From NCBI GenBank assembly GCA_902786665.1, contig CADADN010000031.1, positions 1 through 41,739 of the forward strand: DNA of 41,739 bases, in the 5' to 3' direction. The DNA is from an uncultured Prevotellaceae bacterium (GTDB lineage: Bacteria; Bacteroidota; Bacteroidia; Bacteroidales; Bacteroidaceae). Below are positions 24,078-32,542 of the stretch, piece by piece; the first letter of the stretch is position 1; every line of letters begins with the position of its first letter. Below the pieces are notes generated by a model that saw only the letters and a list, made by a program, of their open reading frames with translations, had not been told where the DNA came from and ran no database searches. The translations under genes were made by a program, and so were the position numbers.

Positions 24078-27000
24078 TCACCTGACGGTGAGAATCATAT
24101 CGACCATGAGCACCACGTCGGTGATTTCTACGCTCCCGTTTTGATTGATGTCAGCTCGTTCTGGATAAAGGGCGCGCGAATTGTTTTCCATTACAATGGA
24201 AATTGCCAGCATCACGTCAGTAATGTCCAATTCTCCATCATCATTCACGTCTCCCTTTACAAAGAACGGGACTTCAGGACCGTCATCACCGATGACCAAG
24301 GTTGTGTGTTCAATATCGCCAATCATATGAAGACTGCCCCTGAAAGGCAGGACTTCAACCTCTTGTTCATGGTAAGTGAACTGCCTGTTTTCCACTACAT
24401 AACAATTACCCTGGCTAACCAGGCAATTGGTTCCCATGAGTGAATGCTTTTCATCGATAGGTGTGGAGTAGTCTTGTTGCATTGTAGGGTATAATGTCTT
24501 CTTTCCACAGGAGAACTCAACAACGGAACCTACTTGCAAGCTATCAGAATTGATGAGATAAGTCTTGAATTCTTCCATTTGGTCCACGTATGCCAATCGC
24601 GTGGAATCCCCTTCGATGCTCTCGACCTGCATCACACGCAACACGCCAAGTGAGTCTTCCTCACTCTTCTTCCAGTCGACCTCTTCCCCGTCCAGTGTCA
24701 CCTTTGTCGGACTGAATGGAAGGCAGATGGTGCTCCATCCATCTTCGTCCACCTTGCGCTCATAGGAGATGCTTGACATGAACGACAACTGCATGGGGAT
24801 GAAATAGTCATAACCATCGGCAAGGTACAAGTTGGCAACCTTGTTGGAAGCGGGGATGCAATTATAAGGTTTTTCTGAAATAGGATTCCTTCCATTCAAC
24901 CCCCGCGGGTATGTCTTGTCCAGCAAATAGATGGTGTTTGGATTGGCATTGGGAGTCACATTTGACCCATACGCCCCCCTTAGGTTAATGGCCACAGCAT
25001 CTTCTGGCACTTGCAAAACGCTTGTCTTCAATATGCTCTTCACATCACCCTCTTTCGTCCAATAGATAGCACCTTCGGCAACATCAAACACGTCGGTGAC
25101 CACTTCGTCAAGGCAGTTCTCCCTTTTCTGATGGTGAGTCAACACTTGGTATTGGCTGTTGTAATCGTTGATGGGGAAATCAAGGAAAACCACGGTGTCA
25201 GCCTCGGCTTTCAAATTGACATCCAGGGTATACGAAGCCGTCATACGCCCCATCTTGTCAACCATAGCAAAGAGCACAGGGGTTTCGACGGGCTGTTGGG
25301 TGTGATTGGAAAGAGTGAACTTGCACATCACCCTGTTGCCCACAATGGTCAAGCTATCTTCTCCCATGTTAAGCACTTCTATCTCCTTGTCGAGAAGCAA
25401 CTCGTCTCCATCAGTTTTGTTGCAATAGAAATATTGTGTATCGTATTCGTCGACAGAGAGATAATAGGTGTCATTATCAATATCGAAATCTTTTGAACTG
25501 TCAATGTACAATTCAAACGTCCTTCTTGAATTGGCATCCACAGACATGATGTCGTTTGACACCAAGGATATGGTATTGTTGGTGTTGAGCTTTCTCAAAT
25601 AGACAGGGCCATAGAAATCCTCGTCATGATTATAGAAATCGAAATGCATATAGTCATCCTCCTTCGACACTTGCCCCACTACGAAATTAGCTTTGGGCAT
25701 GGACGTGAGGGTGGCTTGAAGTTCATCTATGACCACATCAACATAATTACGGTCAGTGCCACCCATCGGCCTCCATGCGTCAGAAGAGGAAGGCTTGTAT
25801 ATGGCCTTGAGGAAGTAATGCCCTGATTGGATGTTTCCTCCTATAGTGAATCTGTAAGCTTCATAGTCTTTCTTTCCTCCTGCAGAAAGGTTGGCAGTGC
25901 TGGATGTGGACACCGCTACAAGCGTGCCGTCTTCGTTGTAAAGCCCAATGCCATGAGATAGTTTTTTCATCTCTTCACTGGAATTGATAAACGACTGCTT
26001 CATCGTCACCTCAAAACCATTGGCAATATCTTGGCGAGAATACAGACACCCGTATTTCAAACTGGGACGTGAGAAAGCCACGAACGTTTCTTCAGGGAAG
26101 ACATAGTCGTCTGTAGCGGAAGGCGCTAGTCCGATAAGTGCCGTCTGACTCATGCTGAGATGGTAATTCTTGATGTTGTCATTCAAGCCCTCTTCTGTGG
26201 CAAAAAGAACAGAAATCCTGAAATATCCGTTACCTACGCCATACCACCCCCAATTGATATGGAAGAGGCCGTTGCCGTCATACCCGTCGCAAATGAAGGT
26301 ATGTCCCTGCCCTAAATTGGTGTATGCTGTATAAATGACAGGTTGCCTTTTGAGAAGTTCGCCGACAAGCAGTTCATCCCAACCTTGTTCGTCATAGGAT
26401 TGACGATAGACGTAGTGCATCGTGCTGGGATAATCGAAATAAAGAGGCAGACGCTCCGGAATCTTATAAGTGAACGCCCCCGATCCCGACGGGGTGTAAT
26501 TCATATCTGTAGCCTGCCCGCAATATAGCATGAGTTTGGAAACTTCGTCAATACATTCCTGGGGAGAGTCCTCAGTCAATTCATCCGGCATGTTGTCCCA
26601 ATCAAAAGATGTGGGCGACAAAGCCGGCATTGTGATTGTTGTATTCTGATATTTATAGGTGTATTTTGGGATGCTTGTCGTACTTTCAGCGGGATATTGA
26701 TGGAATCTCATCACCTGGGCCAAAGCAGTGGCAGTACATCCTGTAGGACATTGTTCGCCCGACAAAACGGGACAAGCACTATTGTAAGGAACACGTTGCC
26801 CCCATTTAGTGGTAATCAAGGGTTCAATGACATCGGTTGGATGTTGCGCAGCTCTTACGGAAGCATAGCCTTGTATGCGTGCACAATGTGCCACACCGTC
26901 TATCCATGCCTTGAAGTTATCGGGCAAAGCAGCATAATCAAACTCTCCTTCGTCGGCATAACCCATGATTTCCTCTTTCTCTCCATTTCCAGCCACAATG

Positions 27001-27215
27001 ACAAAACCTTTTTTGTCACCCACGTTGAATACGAAAAGGGGAGCATCTTCCTTCTCCCCGTCAGGGGAATAGGCAAGTTTCAAAGGAGTATGACCAAATT
27101 GTTTCTGCTGAACATACGCCAAAGCCTTCTCTTTTGCCTTTCTCATTTTGATGGGATTGGCGAAAGAAAACTCAGCAATAAATAAAACGATGGTGAATAT
27201 TATTAATTTCTTCAT
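24078..27215 (-). CDS. C10 (streptopain-like) cysteine peptidase with C-terminal dockerin-like module, secreted
   Basis: 1045 residues from ATG 27215 (MKKLIIFTIVLF signal); an ATG nine bases upstream is less suitable. Numbering uses the longer form. After the signal comes a Spi-like inhibitory prodomain to about 125. The C10 peptidase covers about 135-365, with catalytic Cys in CPTGCTATALAQ (C163) and His in GQGHTFICDGYDGNG (H308) followed by the INWGW motif at 323-327. A long beta-rich region of about 600 residues follows. The last 60 residues hold two dockerin type I-like repeats, DVNDDGELDITDVMLA and DINQNGSVEITDVVLM, each with the calcium-loop Asp/Asn pattern. It is a secreted, autoprocessed protease related to Prevotella interpain A and streptococcal SpeB. 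No cohesin gene is in the window. Confidence 0.92.
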   Translation of the reverse strand: MKKLIIFTIVLFIAEFSFANPIKMRKAKEKALAYVQQKQFGHTPLKLAYSPDGEKEDAPLFVFNVGDKKGFVIVAGNGEKEEIMGYADEGEFDYAALPDNFKAWIDGVAHCARIQGYASVRAAQHPTDVIEPLITTKWGQRVPYNSACPVLSGEQCPTGCTATALAQVMRFHQYPAESTTSIPKYTYKYQNTTITMPALSPTSFDWDNMPDELTEDSPQECIDEVSKLMLYCGQATDMNYTPSGSGAFTYKIPERLPLYFDYPSTMHYVYRQSYDEQGWDELLVGELLKRQPVIYTAYTNLGQGHTFICDGYDGNGLFHINWGWYGVGNGYFRISVLFATEEGLNDNIKNYHLSMSQTALIGLAPSATDDYVFPEETFVAFSRPSLKYGCLYSRQDIANGFEVTMKQSFINSSEEMKKLSHGIGLYNEDGTLVAVSTSSTANLSAGGKKDYEAYRFTIGGNIQSGHYFLKAIYKPSSSDAWRPMGGTDRNYVDVVIDELQATLTSMPKANFVVGQVSKEDDYMHFDFYNHDEDFYGPVYLRKLNTNNTISLVSNDIMSVDANSRRTFELYIDSSKDFDIDNDTYYLSVDEYDTQYFYCNKTDGDELLLDKEIEVLNMGEDSLTIVGNRVMCKFTLSNHTQQPVETPVLFAMVDKMGRMTASYTLDVNLKAEADTVVFLDFPINDYNSQYQVLTHHQKRENCLDEVVTDVFDVAEGAIYWTKEGDVKSILKTSVLQVPEDAVAINLRGAYGSNVTPNANPNTIYLLDKTYPRGLNGRNPISEKPYNCIPASNKVANLYLADGYDYFIPMQLSFMSSISYERKVDEDGWSTICLPFSPTKVTLDGEEVDWKKSEEDSLGVLRVMQVESIEGDSTRLAYVDQMEEFKTYLINSDSLQVGSVVEFSCGKKTLYPTMQQDYSTPIDEKHSLMGTNCLVSQGNCYVVENRQFTYHEQEVEVLPFRGSLHMIGDIEHTTLVIGDDGPEVPFFVKGDVNDDGELDITDVMLAISIVMENNSRALYPERADINQNGSVEITDVVLMVDMILTVR

Positions 27216-27241
27216 TGACAACAAACATGCAATTATGGGCG

Positions 27242-27269
27242 CAAAATTAGCAAAAAAAATCCCAACAAA
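27242..27269 (-). promoter_or_regulatory. Promoter for C10 peptidase
   Basis: On the minus strand TAATTTTG (27249-27242) matches the -7 box. TTTG at 27269-27266 lies 16 bp upstream, shorter than ideal. The implied leader is about 25 nt. Confidence 0.5.
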
Positions 27270-27417
27270 AGAAATAACACGCCTTTGTTTGTAAATATTA
27301 ACTATTTGAAGGCGAGGGAAAGTGAAAAAGACGAAGGTGGGATTCGCAAGGAGGAAGAAATGGAGTATAACTTCTGAAGAAATGAAAATGCGAGTGTATT
27401 TTATTATTCATTTTTCG

Positions 27418-27445
27418 TTGTTTCTCAAAATAATGACTACTTTTG
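27418..27445 (+). promoter_or_regulatory. Promoter for BspA-like gene
   Basis: TACTTTTG at 27438-27445 fits TAnnTTTG; TTG at 27418-27420 is 17 bp upstream. The box lies 18 bp before the ATG, so the leader would be only about 10 nt. Confidence 0.55.
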
Positions 27446-27463
27446 TAGTAAAAAAAGGAATAT

Positions 27464-29377
27464 ATGAGACCATACTTCATGCTATTCGGCGTCATTCTCC
27501 TGTTGTTTGCCCCCTTCTCGACCGAATCATTCGCTCAGGAAAGCCGCCCAAGTAGAACAGACCATACTGAAGCGAAAAGACAACCAAACGTCCCACGAAT
27601 GGAAGGCGACCACCTAAGAATCCACCTGGAACGTTCAGGAACATTAAAAGACCACATCACGGGCGACATCCAACGCAAGGTGAGGCACCTCTCCGTTGAA
27701 GGACCTATCAACTATCAAGACATCAATAAGATACGCGATATATGCAACCGCTTTTCATGCGTGAACGAGAAAGGGAAAACCATCGACAACTACATTGACC
27801 TGGACCTCTCTCGCGCAAGATTTGCCACAGGGTATTCGATGGGGCACGACTATGTTGGAAACGGTCTTTTCGACAACCTCTCTCGTCTTCGAAGCATCAG
27901 ACTTCCTGCCGACATACGTGAGATAAAAGAGAAAGCTTTCAGCAGCTGCCGCATACTCGACACGGTGGAAATGCCCCAAGGTGTACGTACGTTAGGAAAT
28001 GGTGCTTTCCAGGAATGCCCGGCTCTCGAACACATCATCTTGTCACCCATGCTTGAAACCATAGGCAACCAATGTTTCAAAGGCTGCAAGAAACTCTCCC
28101 GGTTGCGTCTACCAATGCAACTTGTCAGTATCGGTGACGAAGCGTTTGCCCAAAGCGGCATAATCGAAATCCGCCTGCCAGACGGCCTGCAATCTTTGGG
28201 TGCCAACTGTTTCGACAACACGCCATTGACAGAGTTGTTCATCCCTCGTGACACAAAGGTCAAAAACGGAATACCCGGGGGAGGAGATTATTTAAAATCG
28301 GTGGATGTGGATGACAGCAATCGCTATCACTCCAGCCTGGACGGATTGCTTTACGACAAGCAAGGCGTCACCTTGCAATTCTGCCCAAGAAACATCAATG
28401 ACATCATCACTTTCCCCAGCACGTTGCAAAACATCGGTCCTTACGCTTTAAGCCATACCTCCTTCTCCACCATCACCCTCCCCGAGACAGTAACCAATGT
28501 AGGAGAATATGCTTTTGCCTATTGCAACAAACTGGAGTCTATCGTCATCGACGCCGCACTGAAACAATTGCCCAATGGGGCATTCGCATACTGCAACAAC
28601 CTGACATTCATCCAACTGCCTGCCTCAATCACTTCCATAGGAAACCAAGCTTTCTTGAACTGTCAAAGCCTGATGGATATTAATTTGCCATCTCAGCTCA
28701 GCAATATAGGCAACAACATCTTTCAAAATTGCAAGTCGCTGAAAAGCATAACCTTACCCAGCAGCATTGCCACGTTACCCAAAAGTTGTTTCCAAGGCTG
28801 CACGGCATTGACCACAGTCAATTTGCCGGAACATCTATCTGTCATCCAAGAATTGGCTTTTTCAGATTGTGGCTCACTCAATGCGCTCTCATTGCCTCTT
28901 TCCGTGAAGACAATAGGAGTGGAATCGTTTAAGAATTGCAAAGCCCTCCACACACTAGTCATCCCGGAAACCGTGTCGGTCATACCCAAGGGATGCTTCC
29001 GCGGCTGCAGCAGTTTGTTGACCGTGGAAATGCCCGACAACCTCACCATCATAGAACAGGAGGCCTTCCGCGACTGCATCAGCCTGTCATCCATGGTTCT
29101 TCCACGCAAGCTTAGCATCATTGGAGACGATGCCTTCCGTAGTTGCAACAATCTTGTGGAAATCATCCTTCCCACTTTCTTGACGAAACTAGGGAGCACA
29201 CCCTTCTCCAAATGCGAAAGACTTTCAAAGGTGATTTGCCTGGCTGGCTACCCACCTGAATACAAGTCCACAGACATCAAGAAAGTGCCCCTTTATGTTC
29301 CTGCTGAAAGCGTGGATGCATACAAGAAAGCCAAGACCTGGAAAAAGTTCAAATCAATACAACCTTTCACACCATGA
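27464..29377 (+). CDS. BspA-like leucine-rich repeat surface protein
   Basis: 637 residues. Signal peptide at 1-24 (ends TESFAQ). From about residue 130 to 575 there are around nineteen units of the 23-residue LRR_5/BspA repeat with the pattern I..xAFxxCxxLxxIxLPxxL, for example IGDDAFRSCNNLVEIILP and IPKGCFRGCSSLLTVEMP. The end (LYVPAESVDAYKKAKTWKKF, about 610-630) is the usual cap of these proteins. Members bind fibronectin or other bacteria and mediate adhesion or co-aggregation. No sortase or type IX sorting domain is apparent. The gene stop overlaps the tadA start by four bases. Confidence 0.92.
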   Translation: MRPYFMLFGVILLLFAPFSTESFAQESRPSRTDHTEAKRQPNVPRMEGDHLRIHLERSGTLKDHITGDIQRKVRHLSVEGPINYQDINKIRDICNRFSCVNEKGKTIDNYIDLDLSRARFATGYSMGHDYVGNGLFDNLSRLRSIRLPADIREIKEKAFSSCRILDTVEMPQGVRTLGNGAFQECPALEHIILSPMLETIGNQCFKGCKKLSRLRLPMQLVSIGDEAFAQSGIIEIRLPDGLQSLGANCFDNTPLTELFIPRDTKVKNGIPGGGDYLKSVDVDDSNRYHSSLDGLLYDKQGVTLQFCPRNINDIITFPSTLQNIGPYALSHTSFSTITLPETVTNVGEYAFAYCNKLESIVIDAALKQLPNGAFAYCNNLTFIQLPASITSIGNQAFLNCQSLMDINLPSQLSNIGNNIFQNCKSLKSITLPSSIATLPKSCFQGCTALTTVNLPEHLSVIQELAFSDCGSLNALSLPLSVKTIGVESFKNCKALHTLVIPETVSVIPKGCFRGCSSLLTVEMPDNLTIIEQEAFRDCISLSSMVLPRKLSIIGDDAFRSCNNLVEIILPTFLTKLGSTPFSKCERLSKVICLAGYPPEYKSTDIKKVPLYVPAESVDAYKKAKTWKKFKSIQPFTP

Positions 29378-29856
29378 GCGACAATGTCAAGTGCGACAAG
29401 CGCATCACCACGATGCAGCAACAAGAAAACGATAAAATGTTCATGAGGAAAGCTTTGGCAGAGGCAGCCATGGCTGGCAAGGAAGGCGAGATTCCCATTG
29501 GCGCTGTCATCGTGTGCCAAGGCCGAGTCATAGCTCGCGCCCACAACCTCACAGAACGGCTCCACGACGTGACAGCCCATGCCGAGATGCAAGCCATCAC
29601 CTCCGCCGCCAACGAACTGCAAGGCAAATACCTCGATGACTGCACGCTCTATGTCACTGTAGAGCCATGTGTGATGTGTGCCGGCGCCATCGGATGGGCT
29701 CACATCCGACGCCTTGTCTATGGCACGCCTGACGAAAAGCGCGGCTACCGCATCTTCGCCCCACATGCCCTGCACCCAAAAGCCACCGTCACCTCTGGAG
29801 TTCTCGAAGAGGAATGCCGTGAGATGATGCAGGCCTTTTTCAGAGAAAAGAGATAA
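29374..29856 (+). CDS. tadA: tRNA-specific adenosine deaminase TadA
   Basis: 160 residues, normal for TadA. Zinc and catalytic motifs are HAE (H69, E71) and PCVMC (C99, C102), in the contexts VTAHAEMQAI and TVEPCVMCAGAIGWAHIRR. It converts wobble adenosine 34 of tRNA-Arg(ACG) to inosine and is usually essential. The chosen ATG overlaps the upstream TGA (ATGA); an internal ATG at 29413 also fits the family and would give 147 residues. Guanine deaminase-like enzymes share the motifs, but the HAEM and IGWAHIRR context favours TadA. Confidence 0.92.
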   Translation: MSDNVKCDKRITTMQQQENDKMFMRKALAEAAMAGKEGEIPIGAVIVCQGRVIARAHNLTERLHDVTAHAEMQAITSAANELQGKYLDDCTLYVTVEPCVMCAGAIGWAHIRRLVYGTPDEKRGYRIFAPHALHPKATVTSGVLEEECREMMQAFFREKR

Positions 29857-29891
29857 AAAACAAGGAAAAAGGCAAAAAACAACGTAAAAAG

Positions 29892-29922
29892 TTGCTAAAA
29901 ATAAAAAAAAAAACTATTTTTG
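29892..29922 (+). promoter_or_regulatory. Promoter for dcuB
   Basis: TATTTTTG at 29915-29922, TTG at 29892-29894, spacer of 20 bp composed mostly of A. Strong match to the Bacteroidetes consensus; the leader is about 45-50 nt. Confidence 0.8.
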
Positions 29923-29974
29923 CATCAAATGTGACTTCACCTCTATCGACATTTCATCTAATCCATTCAATACT

Positions 29975-31528
29975 ATGACAATTACCATGATTATCCAGCT
30001 CCTCATCGTATTGGGAGCATTGTGGGTAGGCTCACGATACGGAAGCCTTGCCCTGGGAGCCATTTCCGGCATCGGACTGGCATTGCTGGTTTTCTGTTTC
30101 CATCTGAAACCCGGTACGCCGCCAACAGACGTGATTTACATCATCATCGCTGCCGTTACCTGCGCGGGCATCATGCAGGCATCAGGAGGCATGGACTGGT
30201 TGATTCAAATTGCAGAGAAGATGCTTAGGAAACACCCCGACCGCATCACCTTCCTTGCACCTCTCTGCACTTTCTTCCTCACCGTGCTGGTAGGTACGGG
30301 CCATGTGGTTTACACCTTGATGCCCATCATCTGCGACATCGCCTTGAAGAAAGGCATCCGCCCCGAGCGTCCTTGCGGTGTGGCCAGCATTGCCTCCCAG
30401 GTGGGTATCACCTGTTCACCCATTGCCGCTGCAGTGGTGTCGTTTGTTGCCATTTCAAATGCCAACGGCTTCGACATCACCATTCCCCAAGTGCTGATGG
30501 TGAGCATCCCCGCCTGCATCTGTGGTTTGATGGCAGCAGCAGCAGCCTCTTACAAGCGTGGCAAGGATTTGGACAAGGATCCGGTTTTCCAACAAAAAAT
30601 AAAAGACCCAGCCCAATATGAATACATTTACGGCGGCAATGCCACCACGCTTGACAAGAAGATTTCCGCAGATTCGAAACGTGCTGTTTACATTTTCTTC
30701 GGAGCACTGTTGGTAATTGTAACAATCAGCTTAGCCTCTGTATTCAAAGTCAACCTCCTTCCTTCTTATCCTAAAACCGTTGCGGTAGACAACGCCAAGA
30801 GTGTGAAATTCACCGTCACAAGCATTGACACAGCCCGTGTCGTCACAGTACAGGAAAAAGGCGAAGAGGTACACAAGCAAGAAACGGTGACAATCCCCAT
30901 CTCCCCTGCCGCAGAGTTGGATATGAAAACCGACCAATTGGTGAAAGCCGGCGTAGTGGTGGAAAATGCGACAGAAAAGAAAGACCAGCCGTTGGCCATG
31001 AATCTTGTCATCCAGATTGTGATGATTTGTGCAGCAGCATTGATGATCATTTTCTGCAAGGCCAGCCCCAAGAAAGCTGTTGCCGGGCCTGTGTGGCAGA
31101 GCGGCATGGTGGCTGTTGTGGCCATTTATGGCATTGCTTGGTTGGCAAACACCTACTTCGACAACTATATGGATGAAATGAAGTTGATGCTGAGTGATTT
31201 GGTGACGGCATATCCATGGGCCATAGCCTTTGCATTCTTCCTGGTATCCGTTCTCATCAACTCCCAAGGCGCTGTCGTGGTGACCATGCTGCCACTTGCC
31301 TATGCTCTTGGCATACCCGGTCCCGTCCTGCTTGGCGTATTGCCTTCGGTATATGGTTACTTCTTCATCCCCAACTATCCTAGTGACATTGCCACGGTGA
31401 ACTTCGATCGCTCCGGCACCACTGTGATAGGCAAATACCTGTTGAACCATTCATTCATGATGCCTGGGTTGATTTGCGTGTTCACCTCCACCATAGTGGC
31501 CTATCTGCTCTCGATGCTGTTCAATTGA
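29975..31528 (+). CDS. dcuB: Anaerobic C4-dicarboxylate antiporter, DcuA/DcuB family
   Basis: 517 residues against about 445 for E. coli DcuB. The N-terminal half is strongly DcuB-like: VDVIYIIIAAVTCAGIMQASGG region, VGTGHVVYTLMPIICDIALKKGIRPERP at 106-132, and SQVGITCSPIAAAVVSF at 141-157. About ten membrane helices are expected. A polar insertion of roughly 75 residues at 262-340, with beta-like KSVKFTVTSIDTARVVTV, accounts for the extra length. It exchanges fumarate, malate or aspartate for succinate across the inner membrane, fitting fumarate respiration and succinate release by Prevotella-type anaerobes. It is monocistronic, with its own promoter and terminator. Confidence 0.92.
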   Translation: MTITMIIQLLIVLGALWVGSRYGSLALGAISGIGLALLVFCFHLKPGTPPTDVIYIIIAAVTCAGIMQASGGMDWLIQIAEKMLRKHPDRITFLAPLCTFFLTVLVGTGHVVYTLMPIICDIALKKGIRPERPCGVASIASQVGITCSPIAAAVVSFVAISNANGFDITIPQVLMVSIPACICGLMAAAAASYKRGKDLDKDPVFQQKIKDPAQYEYIYGGNATTLDKKISADSKRAVYIFFGALLVIVTISLASVFKVNLLPSYPKTVAVDNAKSVKFTVTSIDTARVVTVQEKGEEVHKQETVTIPISPAAELDMKTDQLVKAGVVVENATEKKDQPLAMNLVIQIVMICAAALMIIFCKASPKKAVAGPVWQSGMVAVVAIYGIAWLANTYFDNYMDEMKLMLSDLVTAYPWAIAFAFFLVSVLINSQGAVVVTMLPLAYALGIPGPVLLGVLPSVYGYFFIPNYPSDIATVNFDRSGTTVIGKYLLNHSFMMPGLICVFTSTIVAYLLSMLFN

Positions 31529-31543
31529 AACACATGATATATT

Positions 31544-31587
31544 ATATGAAATCCGCGGAATGTTTGTGCATTCCGCGGATTTCATAT
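31544..31587. terminator. Strong bidirectional terminator hairpin
   Basis: Perfect 18-bp inverted repeat: ATATGAAATCCGCGGAAT (31544-31561), 8-nt loop, and its exact complement (31570-31587). It sits between convergent dcuB (ends 31528) and the DUF1232 gene (ends 31600). Only short T tracts follow, but its placement suits termination of both transcripts. Confidence 0.8.
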
Positions 31588-31599
31588 TAGGGGAAGCGT

Positions 31600-32034
31600 T
31601 CATTTCACTTCTTTCTCATCAGAATCATTCTTTTCCTGTGTGAGAAGCTTTTCGTCGATAAATTTCTCAACTTCCTCCAATTCGTCTTCATCGAACCAAT
31701 CGGACAGTTTATCCTTAGCCTTGTTTTTCACATCCTCAGGAACTTCCACCCAGATTTTGTTGATGACAAACAAGAGCACAGTCAAGTCATCGGAAAGTCC
31801 CACGATGGGTATGGCGTCGGGCAGGACGTCAAGCGGGCTTATGAGATACCCCAATGCCCCGATGATCATCGCCTTGTCCTTGTAAGACACTTCCTTGCTT
31901 TGGAGCGTGTAGAACAGCACCAGTGATGCATAGACGAGCTTTGAGCCGGCTCTTTTTGCTATCCTGGATATTTTCTCAACAAATCCCTTGGCAGAGAACT
32001 TGTCAGCGTAAGCCATGAAGTCTGGTAATTCCAT
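31600..32034 (-). CDS. DUF1232 (YkvA-like) membrane protein
   Basis: 144 residues. The DUF1232 core lies at about 35-95, with YASLVLFYTLQSKEVSYKDKAMIIGALGYLISPLDVLPDAIPIVGLSDD; the LGYLISPLDVLPD pattern is diagnostic. It probably has one or two membrane segments followed by an acidic, soluble tail (about 100-144). Function in the family is not established. It is transcribed away from the small membrane protein gene upstream from a promoter at 32061-32091. Confidence 0.88.
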   Translation of the reverse strand: MELPDFMAYADKFSAKGFVEKISRIAKRAGSKLVYASLVLFYTLQSKEVSYKDKAMIIGALGYLISPLDVLPDAIPIVGLSDDLTVLLFVINKIWVEVPEDVKNKAKDKLSDWFDEDELEEVEKFIDEKLLTQEKNDSDEKEVK

Positions 32035-32060
32035 TTTCAGTAATAATTGGTTTAGAGCGA

Positions 32061-32091
32061 CAAAATTACACTTTTTTTTGAATTAGACAAA
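32061..32091 (-). promoter_or_regulatory. Promoter for DUF1232 gene
   Basis: Minus strand TAATTTTG (32068-32061) with TTTG (32091-32088) and a 19-bp spacer. Leader about 20-25 nt. Confidence 0.72.
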
Positions 32092-32097
32092 ATTTTA

Positions 32098-32129
32098 TTT
32101 GCTTGAATCATCTATTTGATGTATCTTCG
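32098..32129 (+). promoter_or_regulatory. Promoter for small membrane protein gene
   Basis: TATCTTCG at 32122-32129 is one base off TAnnTTTG, with TTTG at 32098-32101 and a 20-bp spacer. It stands back to back with the DUF1232 promoter, only six bases between the two -33 boxes. Confidence 0.6.
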
Positions 32130-32149
32130 CATCAAAAAGCAAAATTATT

Positions 32150-32542
32150 ATGGAAATCAACATCGACGACATGGAGCATCGTGTTCGTAAAATCATATAC
32201 GAGCACAGTGAAGATGCAGAATTTCCCCGTTTGGAAGATTACGGGGTGACAGAGGACGAATTCGACGACTATATGTTCTACAAGCAAGCCGTAATAGACA
32301 ATTCAGAATCTCTTCGCAAGAAATACACCATCTACTCCATCATCTTCATCATACCATTCATCGTGGCAGCCTTTTACAAGACCTCATTGACCAACGCCCT
32401 TATTGCCTCTGGTTGCGGTTTGGTTCTGTGTGGCATCTATTATCTCATCACCATCTTGGTGCAAAAGATAAGGATGAGCCGTTTGAACAACGAATCCATA
32501 GAACGGTATATCGCAGATGTCATGAAATTTCAAGATCGGTGA
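32150..32542 (+). CDS. Small membrane protein of unknown function
   Basis: 130 residues. The first 65 are acidic and soluble (MEINIDDMEHRVRK, then DYGVTEDEFDDYMFYKQA). Two membrane helices follow at about 64-81 and 86-105, joined by a short loop, with a basic C-terminal tail. I do not recognise the family. Its 3-prime end overlaps that of the convergent YihY gene by 23 bp, so the two transcripts must be complementary there. Confidence 0.75.
   Translation: MEINIDDMEHRVRKIIYEHSEDAEFPRLEDYGVTEDEFDDYMFYKQAVIDNSESLRKKYTIYSIIFIIPFIVAAFYKTSLTNALIASGCGLVLCGIYYLITILVQKIRMSRLNNESIERYIADVMKFQDR

Noticed and set aside
27225-27463. Searched for tRNA or riboswitch between the peptidase and LRR genes
   Set aside because: Only divergent promoter-like boxes and AT-rich sequence were found; no cloverleaf or known riboswitch core.
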